Shown: piece by piece, positions 7,111 through 14,355 of the stretch
Position numbering within the stretch: the stretch's first letter is position 1
How the letters are laid out: each line of letters starts with the position of its first letter
Virus record (IMG/VR): IMGVR_UViG_3300050014_000916
Span: 1-64,000 of that record
From: a virus
DNA: 64,000 nucleotides
Direction: 5' to 3' (one strand)
Translations under genes and position numbers: made by a program
The notes under the pieces: generated by a model
Databases searched by the model: none
What the model saw: the letters and a program-made list of their open reading frames with translations, nothing else
Told to the model about the DNA's origin: nothing

Positions 7111-7938
7111 TTATTTATTTTCCTCAACTAATTGAATTACCCAGAAGTCTGCTGCTGCACTTGGTGTAGTGATGTACCAATAAGGAAGATAAAAATATCC
7201 TTTTATTCCCCAACTTGTACCCCAACTATTTTTTACAATAAGACATTGTTTACTATCATCGTAACCAACTGCTTTAATTGCATGACCACCAATTGGCTTT
7301 TCAGTTGCTGTGGGAACAGTTGCCATACCTGAGTTAGCAACAGCATCTGTCATGAATGATTCATAGAGTGTAATACCAAAACTTACTACATAGCCATCTG
7401 CGAGTGCTTCTTTTACTCCTTGTAATGTATGATCGGCTATTCTCAGATATTTAATAACCTGATTTTTCATAGCTTCTCTATAACAACGTCTGCATGGTTT
7501 TGTTTTAAAATTATTTGTGTCGTATTGCCACATATCTTCAGGACATACGCCCAAATCAACCATACTCTTGATACCGTCTCTGATCATTGCGCCAGCGTCT
7601 TCATTAACTGTACCTTCCATTACTCTTTCATTATAATAAATAAAAAGTCTTGAGGGCATAAAACCTTTCATACCTTGTTTCATTTGTTCAAACTGAAAAG
7701 CAGAACCCAGAGCATTTGCGGTACAACTACCAAGATCAAGCTGGTCATATACTGGTGGACATTTTGGTCTAAGGTCTACAAGTGGTGGTAATACTCTTGG
7801 TGCTTCGGGAGCACTTACTTTGTATTTTAAGTCACGTGGGTCATGTAGATCACGCTTCCAACCAAATTTTCTCTCAGAAGATTCTGTTACTTTCGGTGCT
7901 TTTTTAAAGCGTCTTAAAAATAGATTTAGTATATTCAT
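7111..7938 (-). CDS. Papain-family (C1A) cysteine peptidase
   Basis: All C1A active-site blocks are present: YDQLDLGSCTANALGSAF (oxyanion Gln and catalytic Cys) near residue 60, GGHAIKAVGYDD (catalytic His) near 215, and VKNSWGTSWG (catalytic Asn) near 235. The enzyme would hydrolyse proteins or act as a transferase; the target is unknown. The start at 7938 (MNILNLFLRR) is preferred over an upstream ATG at 7956, because that ATG lies inside the promoter motif GTATTTATG. The short pre-domain is too small for a classical inhibitory propeptide. A tiny paralogue with Ser in place of the catalytic Cys is encoded at 13908-14069. Confidence 0.9.
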   Translation of the reverse strand: MNILNLFLRRFKKAPKVTESSERKFGWKRDLHDPRDLKYKVSAPEAPRVLPPLVDLRPKCPPVYDQLDLGSCTANALGSAFQFEQMKQGMKGFMPSRLFIYYNERVMEGTVNEDAGAMIRDGIKSMVDLGVCPEDMWQYDTNNFKTKPCRRCYREAMKNQVIKYLRIADHTLQGVKEALADGYVVSFGITLYESFMTDAVANSGMATVPTATEKPIGGHAIKAVGYDDSKQCLIVKNSWGTSWGIKGYFYLPYWYITTPSAAADFWVIQLVEENK

Positions 7939-7953
7939 AGTAAATTCGTTTAC

Positions 7954-7962
7954 CATAAATAC
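7954..7962 (-). promoter_or_regulatory. GTATTTATG motif before the C1A peptidase
   Basis: 8/9 match to GTATTTATA, 15 nt before the chosen start at 7938; it overlaps an upstream ATG and so argues against the longer reading. Confidence 0.55.
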
Positions 7963-8001
7963 AAAAATAAAGCGGAATATTGCTATTCCGCTTCATGATA
8001 T

Positions 8002-8640
8002 TTACACACTATATTCGTAACCGTCTCGGAACGGCTTACTGTACACTGGTCTTACCTGTTTCCAGATAATCTCATCGTATGGTCGTTTGTCATACAATTT
8101 AAACAGTATTGCTCGGTGTTCTGATTTTCCTGCTTCCATTGCAAAACTTTTACGATCAACAATTTCATTTACATGGTAGATTCTCACAAATTCCAACAAT
8201 GCCAGTCTTTCGATTTCATTGTAATCGGTTCTGATGATCTTTATTGTTCTTTTCAGCCAATTGTAAAATTCATCAGGAACTCTGTCATACAGTGCATCGA
8301 AATCGTAATTAAACATCAAGTGCTCCCAAACAACTAAGTTTGAAACATTTGTAAGTATTACGTGTAATCTGCAATACTCTTCGAATTTCATTTTCATTCT
8401 TAAACCACTTGCAAACCTTATTACGAATCCTTCTTTATTGTCTTCACCCTTCATTATAGTTTCTCGTAATTCGCCAAATGACTTCAATTCGAATTTCTTT
8501 ACGACAGCAAATTGTTTTGAATATGCGTCTTTTACTGTATCGTAAGGTATTTCTTCTCCTGATGTGGTGTTAATAACTGCAAGCAACACTAAATCATACA
8601 TATCGCCATAATCGACTACAATTCTATTTTTCCCACCCAT
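8002..8640 (-). CDS. C-terminal fragment of a T4 Rnl1-like RNA ligase
   Basis: Begins MGGKNRIVVDYGDMYDLVLL and continues through EGFVIRFASGLRMKMKFEEYCRLH, which are the post-motif-III and motif IV/V regions of the Rnl1 family (NRIVVDYG, EGFV, K-x-K-x-EY-x-RLH). The matching N-terminal part, with motif I lysine, ends at 9404, immediately on the other side of an inserted GIY-YIG endonuclease. The two fragments abut without loss of domain sequence (FEIIY then GGKNRIVV), so they may reassemble in trans. The ATG at 8640 is chosen because it follows an A-rich stretch; an earlier ATG at 8670 in the same frame is also possible. Confidence 0.75.
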   Translation of the reverse strand: MGGKNRIVVDYGDMYDLVLLAVINTTSGEEIPYDTVKDAYSKQFAVVKKFELKSFGELRETIMKGEDNKEGFVIRFASGLRMKMKFEEYCRLHVILTNVSNLVVWEHLMFNYDFDALYDRVPDEFYNWLKRTIKIIRTDYNEIERLALLEFVRIYHVNEIVDRKSFAMEAGKSEHRAILFKLYDKRPYDEIIWKQVRPVYSKPFRDGYEYSV

Positions 8641-8644
8641 ATTA

Positions 8645-9355
8645 TTATTTTTTAAATTTACAATTTTCAAAATGCCATCTATTCATTAATCCTTCGCCTC
8701 CTATCTTGCCACAATGTGGACAAGTAATTTTTTTTCTTGGTATTCCCTTAGTTTTACTTGGTATTCCAGATTTTGCTTCACTTATGTTTTTTTTTGTTGC
8801 TTCTGTTTTATTTTTACCCGGATTGTTTTTCAGAAAATAATCTCGTCTTGCTTCTTTAAAATTATCGGTATGTGATTTACCAAACATTGGATTATTTTCA
8901 CCTAACACCTTTAATCTTTGGGATTCCTTAAATTCATTAGTTCTTTTTTTACCAGTATTTTTTGATATTATTTTATCTGTTATTTGCTTTGCTTTTTCCG
9001 CACCATATATTTCAATTCTCGTTTTTCCAAAAAAATGACTTCTTATTTTGTCTCTCACATCAATAGATGGGTTGTTTAATCCATCACCACCATCAGTCAA
9101 ATTAACCAATAAACCAAGACCTAAATCACGTCTGCCAAATTTTTTAATATATTCAATTTCCTTTAAACATGCGTTTTTCCAAGTTAAGTTATCTTCAAGT
9201 ATTTCAATAGAATAGTTTGTTTTATTTACGATGTGTTTCCAAAACAAATTTCTGCTTTTTCTTTGATATGCCCTATTATGATTTTTATCATCACCAATAC
9301 CAATATAAAAAATTTCATTAGTATCATTTCTTCTGTGTTCATATACATATGCCAT
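8645..9355 (-). CDS. GIY-YIG/NUMOD3 homing endonuclease splitting the RNA ligase gene
   Basis: The N-terminal 95 residues form a GIY-YIG-type domain (AYVYEHRRNDTNEIFYIGIG, then EIEYIKKFGR and NLTDGGDG). NUMOD3-like motifs follow (GENNPMFGKSHTDNFKEARR), and the C-terminus ends in a C2HC zinc finger (CPHCGKIGG...HFENC). It has its own promoter motif 13 nt upstream and lies exactly between the two halves of the RNA ligase. Only about 50 nt of the insertion is non-coding, too little for a group I intron core. Confidence 0.9.
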   Translation of the reverse strand: MAYVYEHRRNDTNEIFYIGIGDDKNHNRAYQRKSRNLFWKHIVNKTNYSIEILEDNLTWKNACLKEIEYIKKFGRRDLGLGLLVNLTDGGDGLNNPSIDVRDKIRSHFFGKTRIEIYGAEKAKQITDKIISKNTGKKRTNEFKESQRLKVLGENNPMFGKSHTDNFKEARRDYFLKNNPGKNKTEATKKNISEAKSGIPSKTKGIPRKKITCPHCGKIGGEGLMNRWHFENCKFKK

Positions 9356-9368
9356 AATTATTCTTTAA

Positions 9369-9377
9369 TATAAATAC
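9369..9377 (-). promoter_or_regulatory. GTATTTATA motif before the inserted endonuclease
   Basis: Perfect copy 13 nt before the start at 9355, inside the insertion, so it probably arrived or arose with the endonuclease. Confidence 0.6.
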
Positions 9378-9403
9378 TTGGCATAATGAAAAACAATTCG
9401 ATT

Positions 9404-10879
9404 TCAATAAATTATTTCAAACAGGTAAGTACATTCTTTGTTCAGTTTTTCATAATCTGTGATATTCAGCATCTTCTGTGCTTCAAGTGCTTGCTCAGAT
9501 ATGAATGAACCTCTTGATGCTACAAGCCATTTCATTCTTGGTTTGTAGTAGAATAAAATAATAAGTGAACCATCCATTTTTTCAAATACGTCAAATGCTT
9601 CTGACCAGTCAATTGTAGCTGGGTCAAATTCTTCGTAGTTCTTGAACTTTTCAAATGGACGTGCTATGATGTTACCTTCAGCATCAATTACCAGACCACG
9701 ACAAGATAAAGTATACTCGTCCCAGAACTTCTTTGATTGAACTTTTGGGGAATAGTTAAGTATCCAGAGGTCATATTCTGGGTGCTTGTTTGCAATGATT
9801 AGGCTGTTATCAACATACTCTTGCAATATTTTCCAATCGATTTTTTCTAATGCTTTCATTTCATAAATAAATAAATAAATAGGTTCATACTTAAACTTCG
9901 TGTTTTTATCTCGTAAATTTACATTTGAAAGTGCGAGATAAAACTTCTTTGCCAATCTGAAACCTGTTTGTGCTGCAACCTGAATCGTTTTGTCTTCCAA
10001 ATTAATATTGTGTTTGCCTTTTACATCGGCAATGTTTATTATCATCAAACCATCTGACTTCAAGCCATAATAACAATTTTCAAATGTCGGTCTCAGGAAT
10101 CCCTCAACCCATGCTTCCTTTGTATTGAACTTCACATAACTCTGCGAAGGTTCATCTGCATATTTTTCCAAATCAAAGTATGGCGGTGAAGTAAAACATA
10201 AATCCAGCATTCCTTTTTCTGGCTGATAACATTCACTTCCACATTTAAAAATATCATACAACATATCACCAGCAAAATCTTCTGCCATATCATGCAGTCC
10301 ATTAAATGTTAATTCTGAAGGTTCGGTTGCAATATATTCTTTTACTCCACCAGCAATTGCACCAAGCAATCTGCCACCCCAACCACCTGACATGTCCCAA
10401 ACTACGCCATCCTTTGCAAATGTATTATAAATGCAAGCTGCTGCTGTTGGTCGGAAATTTGATACGCCTTGAACTCCTGTGTAAATCTTCAACATTTTTC
10501 TTATACCAGAGTCACTAATATACGTGCCCATCTGCAACCTTTTCCTTATGACCTTCATGAAAATTTCATCATTCATAAATGCTTCATATGGTGTCATTTT
10601 ATCATTCGACTTAACATTGAATGAATGAGGAAAATATGACCACGCAAGTCCTAATCCATGCATTGATTGTTTTATTACATCGTTTTCAAACATCGTACTA
10701 CGATCATATTTCATCAACTTCTCAAAATCCTTTCTTCTGGTTTCCATATCTGTTGGATAATAAGGAAAACCCGTTTCTCTATAATGAATAAAAATCTTTG
10801 TTGCGAAGTTTTCCAATTCCATTGGCAGCATGTCTCGCCAATAATTTTCATTTATATTTAAACTTTCTTTATTTTTCAT
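9404..10879 (-). CDS. Fusion of a DNA methyltransferase-like domain and the N-terminal half of an Rnl1-like RNA ligase
   Basis: Residues 1-330 form a class I methyltransferase: VWDMSGGWGGRLLGA (AdoMet-binding motif I) near 155 and CFTSPPYFDLEKY (catalytic TSPPY) near 230. Residues 335-491 match Rnl1-type RNA ligases: SCRGLVIDAEGNIIARPFEKF near 395-415, the nucleotidyl-lysine motif FEKMDGSL near 438, and TYLFEIIY (motif IIIa) at the end. The ligase is cut here by the downstream endonuclease and continues at 8640. The junction between the two domains is a tandem TTAT repeat at 9863-9877; removing one unit would separate them into two genes with an ATGA overlap. RNA ligases of this family repair tRNAs cut by host defence nucleases. 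Its start overlaps the upstream methyltransferase gene by 4 nt. Confidence 0.8.
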   Translation of the reverse strand: MKNKESLNINENYWRDMLPMELENFATKIFIHYRETGFPYYPTDMETRRKDFEKLMKYDRSTMFENDVIKQSMHGLGLAWSYFPHSFNVKSNDKMTPYEAFMNDEIFMKVIRKRLQMGTYISDSGIRKMLKIYTGVQGVSNFRPTAAACIYNTFAKDGVVWDMSGGWGGRLLGAIAGGVKEYIATEPSELTFNGLHDMAEDFAGDMLYDIFKCGSECYQPEKGMLDLCFTSPPYFDLEKYADEPSQSYVKFNTKEAWVEGFLRPTFENCYYGLKSDGLMIINIADVKGKHNINLEDKTIQVAAQTGFRLAKKFYLALSNVNLRDKNTKFKYEPIYLFIYEMKALEKIDWKILQEYVDNSLIIANKHPEYDLWILNYSPKVQSKKFWDEYTLSCRGLVIDAEGNIIARPFEKFKNYEEFDPATIDWSEAFDVFEKMDGSLIILFYYKPRMKWLVASRGSFISEQALEAQKMLNITDYEKLNKECTYLFEIIY

Positions 10880-11394
10880 TTCGTAGCGTATATTATGCCA
10901 TGTTTTAATTCTGCGTTTGGAAAAACTTCCTTTACTATCTCCAGATATTCCTTCTGGGTTTTATAATGTTGATAAGTGCCCGATTTAGTCAATCCTGAGA
11001 CTTTTGCGGGGTTCATATATGTTGAGCGAACAAACACATATCCACCATCTTTAAGTGCGGATTTTGCCAGATAAAGTACCGACAATTGTGTCAGGCGTGC
11101 TTCAATAACATTTAGTACATTAAAGACAGTTGCAGTATCAACACTTATTTCCGAAATCCTATTAACAACCTTTAAATTATGTACCATGCTTCTGTTATAC
11201 GGGTCATAGACCAAATTTGTTACACTTTTTGCCAATAATCTTTCGGTCATCAGGTCATATTTACCACCACCAATGTCCAAATTAACACTATTTGGTTGCC
11301 AACCGAAGTACTTATCAACAATTCCAAACCCAGCAGGTACTTGCTTTATGCTTGTTTTTGCTGATCGGTCTTTAAGGATTTCCTTACTATTCAT
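10876..11394 (-). CDS. Small class I AdoMet-dependent methyltransferase
   Basis: 172 residues. Motif I is LDIGGGKYDLM (residues 39-49), followed by VYDPYNRS, an acidic/aromatic loop after strand 2, and ATVFNVLNVIEA after strand 4. The substrate cannot be read from the sequence; no target-recognition domain is present. It is the first gene of a minus-strand unit with the methyltransferase/RNA ligase fusion (4-nt overlap), which suggests a joint role in nucleic-acid modification or RNA repair. Confidence 0.7.
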   Translation of the reverse strand: MNSKEILKDRSAKTSIKQVPAGFGIVDKYFGWQPNSVNLDIGGGKYDLMTERLLAKSVTNLVYDPYNRSMVHNLKVVNRISEISVDTATVFNVLNVIEARLTQLSVLYLAKSALKDGGYVFVRSTYMNPAKVSGLTKSGTYQHYKTQKEYLEIVKEVFPNAELKHGIIYATK

Positions 11395-11444
11395 ATTATT
11401 GTATTAGTTTGCAAATATATAAAAGTATTTTAAACTATCATAGA

Positions 11445-11453
11445 GTATTTATA
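11445..11453 (+). promoter_or_regulatory. GTATTTATA motif before the gene at 11470
   Basis: Perfect copy, 16 nt before the start; divergent from the minus-strand methyltransferase gene. Confidence 0.6.
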
Positions 11454-11469
11454 GAAAATCGAGAATTTA

Positions 11470-11898
11470 ATGAAAATATCCAGCATAATTAATGAAGAAG
11501 TAACCAACATGGTCAATGAAGTAACTCACATTGAGGATGATAGACTTAAATTCATACAAGATGCCACTGCAAACTTTGCAAATTACGAATCATTCTCTAA
11601 GGACTTTGATGTAAATGTTGAATCCGTACTACTGAGAATTCATTGGGGAGTTAACTTCTGGGTTAATAAAAGTGGCATTGCAAATTTTAATGTTGAGATT
11701 GAAGGAGTTGAAGGACAGTACGCAGTGCAAATGCTTAACAGACAAACAGATCAGGTTGAACAGGAAGTACAAAAAAACATTGCTGATATTGATTGGAACT
11801 TTCAAGTAGGTGATATTACAATCGCATATGGTGGTCATCTTTATGTTAGTGATATGGATTTCGATTTTAAAACAAATACATGTAAGGTTTCATTTTAA
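11470..11898 (+). CDS. Hypothetical protein with IINEEV-type N-terminal peptide
   Basis: 142 residues, acidic, predicted mostly beta in the C-terminal half. The first residues MKISSIINEEVTNMV resemble the IINIIKEEV start of the tagged proteins at 6129 and 6599. I recognise no domain. It is followed after 29 nt by a small membrane protein that may be co-transcribed. Confidence 0.7.
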   Translation: MKISSIINEEVTNMVNEVTHIEDDRLKFIQDATANFANYESFSKDFDVNVESVLLRIHWGVNFWVNKSGIANFNVEIEGVEGQYAVQMLNRQTDQVEQEVQKNIADIDWNFQVGDITIAYGGHLYVSDMDFDFKTNTCKVSF

Positions 11899-11927
11899 AA
11901 ATAATATTAATTTAAAAATAAATAATT

Positions 11928-12161
11928 ATGAAAAATCTTTGGACAAAACTTATTACTTGGTTAACAACCGTTGCAGTACCCGCACTTAAAACATGGTTTG
12001 CAAAGAACTGGATGATCGTAGCAAACTACGTCATTATATTCGCTGCATATTCAATTATATACGGCAAACAAGGTGTTGTTGGCGCAGAAGTATTGTTAGG
12101 ACTTTGGTTATTTGCATCCGCAGCAATTGGTGGATACAAATGGTTTACCAAAAAGAAATAA
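11928..12161 (+). CDS. Small two-helix membrane protein, holin-like
   Basis: 77 residues with two hydrophobic stretches (about residues 31-46 and 50-69), an amphipathic tryptophan-rich N-terminus and a basic C-terminal tail (YKWFTKKK). Size, two helices and a charged end are typical of phage holins, but no lysis gene adjoins it, so this is only a candidate. A strong terminator follows. Confidence 0.6.
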   Translation: MKNLWTKLITWLTTVAVPALKTWFAKNWMIVANYVIIFAAYSIIYGKQGVVGAEVLLGLWLFASAAIGGYKWFTKKK

Positions 12162-12177
12162 CATATTGGAAATTCAG

Positions 12178-12202
12178 AACCCGCTTAATAGCGGGTTTTT
12201 TG
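12178..12202 (+). terminator. Intrinsic terminator
   Basis: ACCCGC-TTAATA-GCGGGT followed by TTTTTTG, 16 nt past the stop of the membrane-protein gene. Confidence 0.9.
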
Positions 12203-12222
12203 TTGCGACTACCAGAATCGAA
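12203..12222. repeat. Left copy of a 20-nt direct repeat equal to the 3' end of tRNA-Met
   Basis: Identical to 12965-12984, which is the 3' end of the tRNA-Met gene. The two copies bracket the endonuclease gene at 12258-12959. Confidence 0.85.
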
Positions 12223-12235
12223 ATTTAATTTTGAT

Positions 12236-12244
12236 GTATTTATA
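12236..12244 (+). promoter_or_regulatory. GTATTTATA motif before the endonuclease at 12258
   Basis: Perfect copy 13 nt before the start. Confidence 0.55.
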
Positions 12245-12257
12245 TCAAAATTAAATT

Positions 12258-12959
12258 ATGAAAATAAATTTTACTGAAACAGATTTTAGTGCAGCAACAT
12301 CTACGACACTATTACCATGTATATGTTATAATTGTAATAATATATTTTACGTATCAAAAAAAAGTATAAAATTCGAACAATTAAATAATAGGGGTAGATT
12401 AAAGTTTTGTTCGCCAAAATGTTTACATAAATATATTACAACTGAGCAAGAATTAATTTGTAGTAATTGTGGTGTTTCTTTTAAAAAACAAATTGGAAGA
12501 ATTAATAAATCTGGAAATAATTTTTGCTCAAGATCGTGTAGTGTAACTTACAATAATTGTCATAAAACTAAAGGTATTCGTAGATCAAAACTTGAAATAT
12601 ATCTTGAGATTGAACTAACTAAATTATATCCAGACCTTGAAATATTATTTAATAATAAAACAACAATTAATTCAGAATTGGATATTTACATTCCTTCACT
12701 TAATCTTGCTTTTGAATTAAATGGTATTTTTCATTATGAACCAATACATGGTCAAAACAAATTAAACCAAATTCAGAATAATGATGATCGTAAATTTCAG
12801 GCATGTTGGGAAAGAAAAATCGAGTTTTGTATTATAGATACATCACATCAAATATATTTCAAAGAAAATACGTCTATAAAATATTTAAAAATTATTGAAT
12901 CTTTAGTTGACAAAAAATTGTCATGCAATAATCACCACGTGCAGGTAATTCAATATTAA
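12258..12959 (+). CDS. Vsr-like (EDxHD-type) homing endonuclease with zinc fingers
   Basis: The N-terminal half has three zinc-finger-like cysteine clusters (CYNC, CSPKC, CSNC, CSRSC). The C-terminal part has SELDIYIPSLNLAFELNGIFHYEP (residues about 137-160), the pattern of a PD-(D/E)xK nuclease of the Vsr/EDxHD homing family, and ends with the strand ERKIEFCIIDT. It is flanked by a 20-nt direct repeat of the tRNA-Met 3' end, so the gene and its promoter look like a mobile insertion next to that tRNA. It is on the opposite strand from the tRNA. Confidence 0.75.
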   Translation: MKINFTETDFSAATSTTLLPCICYNCNNIFYVSKKSIKFEQLNNRGRLKFCSPKCLHKYITTEQELICSNCGVSFKKQIGRINKSGNNFCSRSCSVTYNNCHKTKGIRRSKLEIYLEIELTKLYPDLEILFNNKTTINSELDIYIPSLNLAFELNGIFHYEPIHGQNKLNQIQNNDDRKFQACWERKIEFCIIDTSHQIYFKENTSIKYLKIIESLVDKKLSCNNHHVQVIQY

Positions 12960-12964
12960 TTATC

Positions 12965-13036
12965 TTGCGACTACCAGAATCGAACTGGTATCTACTCCTT
13001 ATGAGAGAGGCGTTCTAACCATTATACCAAGTCGCA
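12965..13036 (-). tRNA. tRNA-Met/Ile2 (CAT)
   Basis: Acceptor TGCGACT/AGTCGCA, T8 present, anticodon loop CTCATAA giving CAT, T arm ACCAG-TTCGATT-CTGGT. Whether it is an elongator Met or a lysidine-modified Ile tRNA cannot be told. Its 3' end is duplicated at 12203-12222. Confidence 0.85.
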
Positions 13037-13045
13037 GGGTACGCA

Positions 13046-13336
13046 TCAAAAATTGATGCGAGTGTAAGGTAATTTTTTCCAACCCCATTCTTCAACAGTA
13101 ATTTTGACACCTTTGTCCATCCACTGTTTGGGATTTTTTGTTGTGAGCTTCCATGATGGATATTTAACTCCACTATCGTCTGCATAACCACCGTAGCATT
13201 TTCTTGTGTCGTTTTCGCCACGATTGTATCTGCAATAACAGCAACGTATTTTACCTGAATGTTCGAGATAAAATTTGTATGCACGATTAAATTCACCACG
13301 GTTTGTGGTAGTTTCACTAATTTCTTTACCTTTCAT
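13046..13336 (-). CDS. Hypothetical small protein with Cys-rich segment
   Basis: 96 residues. A CCYCRYNRGEN segment near residue 33 and a further Cys suggest a metal site; later NPKQWMDKGVKITVEEWGWKKL is rich in Trp/Lys. No family recognised. Ends 9 nt before the tRNA-Met 5' end, so it may share a transcript with that tRNA. Confidence 0.7.
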   Translation of the reverse strand: MKGKEISETTTNRGEFNRAYKFYLEHSGKIRCCYCRYNRGENDTRKCYGGYADDSGVKYPSWKLTTKNPKQWMDKGVKITVEEWGWKKLPYTRINF

Positions 13337-13338
13337 TT

Positions 13339-13371
13339 TTCTTGTTACGCATTAGAGCGTTACAAGAAATC
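13339..13371. other. Long imperfect hairpin
   Basis: TTCTTGTTACGC and GCGTTACAAGAA are inverted with one T-T mismatch around a 6-nt loop. It lies between two minus-strand genes; no T-run follows, so an mRNA processing or stability element is more likely than a terminator. Confidence 0.45.
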
Positions 13372-13408
13372 ATATAACCAAGGTCTTTTCATGTTTGTTT
13401 TATTGTTT

Positions 13409-13756
13409 TTATATAAAATAATCTTTATTTTCAAATTTTGTTTTTGCATCATCCAAATACTCAATGTCATCGTTTGCAACTACAAGACCCTGAAGACCCT
13501 TAATATCATTTGCTTTCCAGAGAAAAATAGTACAATATACTATTTCATTAAGAAACTCCACAAATCCTTTATAAATACCCTCTTCTTTTGGAATCTCCTT
13601 AAAGAAAGAAAAAATATTATAACCTGCTTTGTCTTGCAGTTCCCCATGAAGATAACTAAAAGATATACGTTTCAATTCATCTTCGCCATAACCCATGAGA
13701 TTTGTTCCTGTTCCGCAGACTTCTGGTACTAAGTGATAGAGACCTTCTTCTTTCAT
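13409..13756 (-). CDS. Hypothetical protein
   Basis: 115 residues, acidic, with an aromatic core (GYNIFSFFKEIPKEEGIYKGF). No recognisable motif, signal peptide or membrane helix. Located between tRNA-Leu (CAA) and the gene at 13046 on the same strand. Confidence 0.65.
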   Translation of the reverse strand: MKEEGLYHLVPEVCGTGTNLMGYGEDELKRISFSYLHGELQDKAGYNIFSFFKEIPKEEGIYKGFVEFLNEIVYCTIFLWKANDIKGLQGLVVANDDIEYLDDAKTKFENKDYFI

Positions 13757-13822
13757 AATTAAGTTTTATTTCTTATACGATTTTTAATTAAAAAGGTTAC
13801 AGTTTTTACCAAATAAATTTGG

Positions 13823-13903
13823 TCCTCAAGGCGGGACTTGAACCCGCACGCCTTTCGACACTGGTTTTTGAAACCAGCAAGTCTACCATTCCATCACTTG
13901 AGG
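13823..13903 (-). tRNA. tRNA-Leu (CAA)
   Basis: Class II tRNA: acceptor CCTCAAG/CTTGAGG, anticodon arm CTGGT-TTCAAAA-ACCAG giving CAA, long variable arm, T arm GCGGG-TTCAAGT-CCCGC. Confidence 0.92.
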
Positions 13904-13907
13904 TTAA

Positions 13908-14069
13908 TTATAAATCTCGTTCCTTATAATAACGAAACTTCGCTACTTTCTTCTTTGTTACTTTGTATGCAGCAGCAACAGCGCATGCAGTTGATGAACC
14001 AAGTCCACCCTGATCATATATCTCCTGATCTGCAGTTCTTAGATCAACTTTCTTTGGAAGTTTTTTCAT
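13908..14069 (-). CDS. 53-residue C1A-peptidase-like fragment with Ser in place of the catalytic Cys
   Basis: Residues 8-34 (VDLRTADQEIYDQGGLGSST...) align with the N-terminal block of the papain-like enzyme at 7111 (VDLRPKCPPVYDQLDLGSCT). The Gln of the oxyanion hole is kept, but the Cys position is Ser. The His and Asn blocks are absent, so it cannot be a peptidase on its own. It starts with an ATGA overlap to the upstream small gene, which supports real translation. It could act as a decoy or inhibitor, or be a domain remnant. Confidence 0.6.
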   Translation of the reverse strand: MKKLPKKVDLRTADQEIYDQGGLGSSTACAVAAAYKVTKKKVAKFRYYKERDL

Positions 14070-14176
14070 TTCCTTTTCTTTATTATTTTCTTAACAGCTA
14101 CTCTTCTTGGGTCTACGGCTTTAAGCGGTTTACCACAGCAGTTGCTGGTTTTGTTATTATTCTTTACGTCTGCCAT
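14066..14176 (-). CDS. 36-residue basic protein with Cys pair
   Basis: A frame of 36 codons overlapping both neighbours: its ATG lies inside the end of the gene at 14157 and its TGA overlaps the next ATG. It is Lys/Arg-rich with a CC pair (SNCCGKPLK). Function unknown; the translational coupling on both sides is the main evidence that it is used. Confidence 0.5.
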   Translation of the reverse strand: MADVKNNNKTSNCCGKPLKAVDPRRVAVKKIIKKRK

Positions 14177-14351
14177 AATCAATTTTTTGATCTTCATTAA
14201 CTCTGGTAGTTGCCATACCATCATTATGATATAATGTACCTTCTTTTTGTGCTCTGTAAATATCTTCAGGTTCAGTTATTTGGTACAGATCACCCCAACC
14301 ATCTTCTTCGTAGAACCCTTCATCCAGCCAATTCCTAAATAGTAAACCCAT
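14157..14351 (-). CDS. Hypothetical acidic protein, 64 residues
   Basis: Begins MGLLFRNWLDEGFYEEDGWGD; acidic and aromatic, no known motif. First gene of a run of three tightly overlapping small genes (14351 down to 13908). Confidence 0.6.
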   Translation of the reverse strand: MGLLFRNWLDEGFYEEDGWGDLYQITEPEDIYRAQKEGTLYHNDGMATTRVNEDQKIDYGRRKE

Positions 14352-14355
14352 TTTA

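Noticed and set aside
8640-9403. Group I intron in the RNA ligase gene
   Set aside because: Of the insertion only about 50 nt is outside the endonuclease gene, too little for an intron core; the endonuclease has its own promoter motif.
13015-13317. Alternative minus-strand frame overlapping tRNA-Met
   Set aside because: It runs into the tRNA gene, has poor composition, and the overlapping frame 13046-13336 has a more protein-like sequence.
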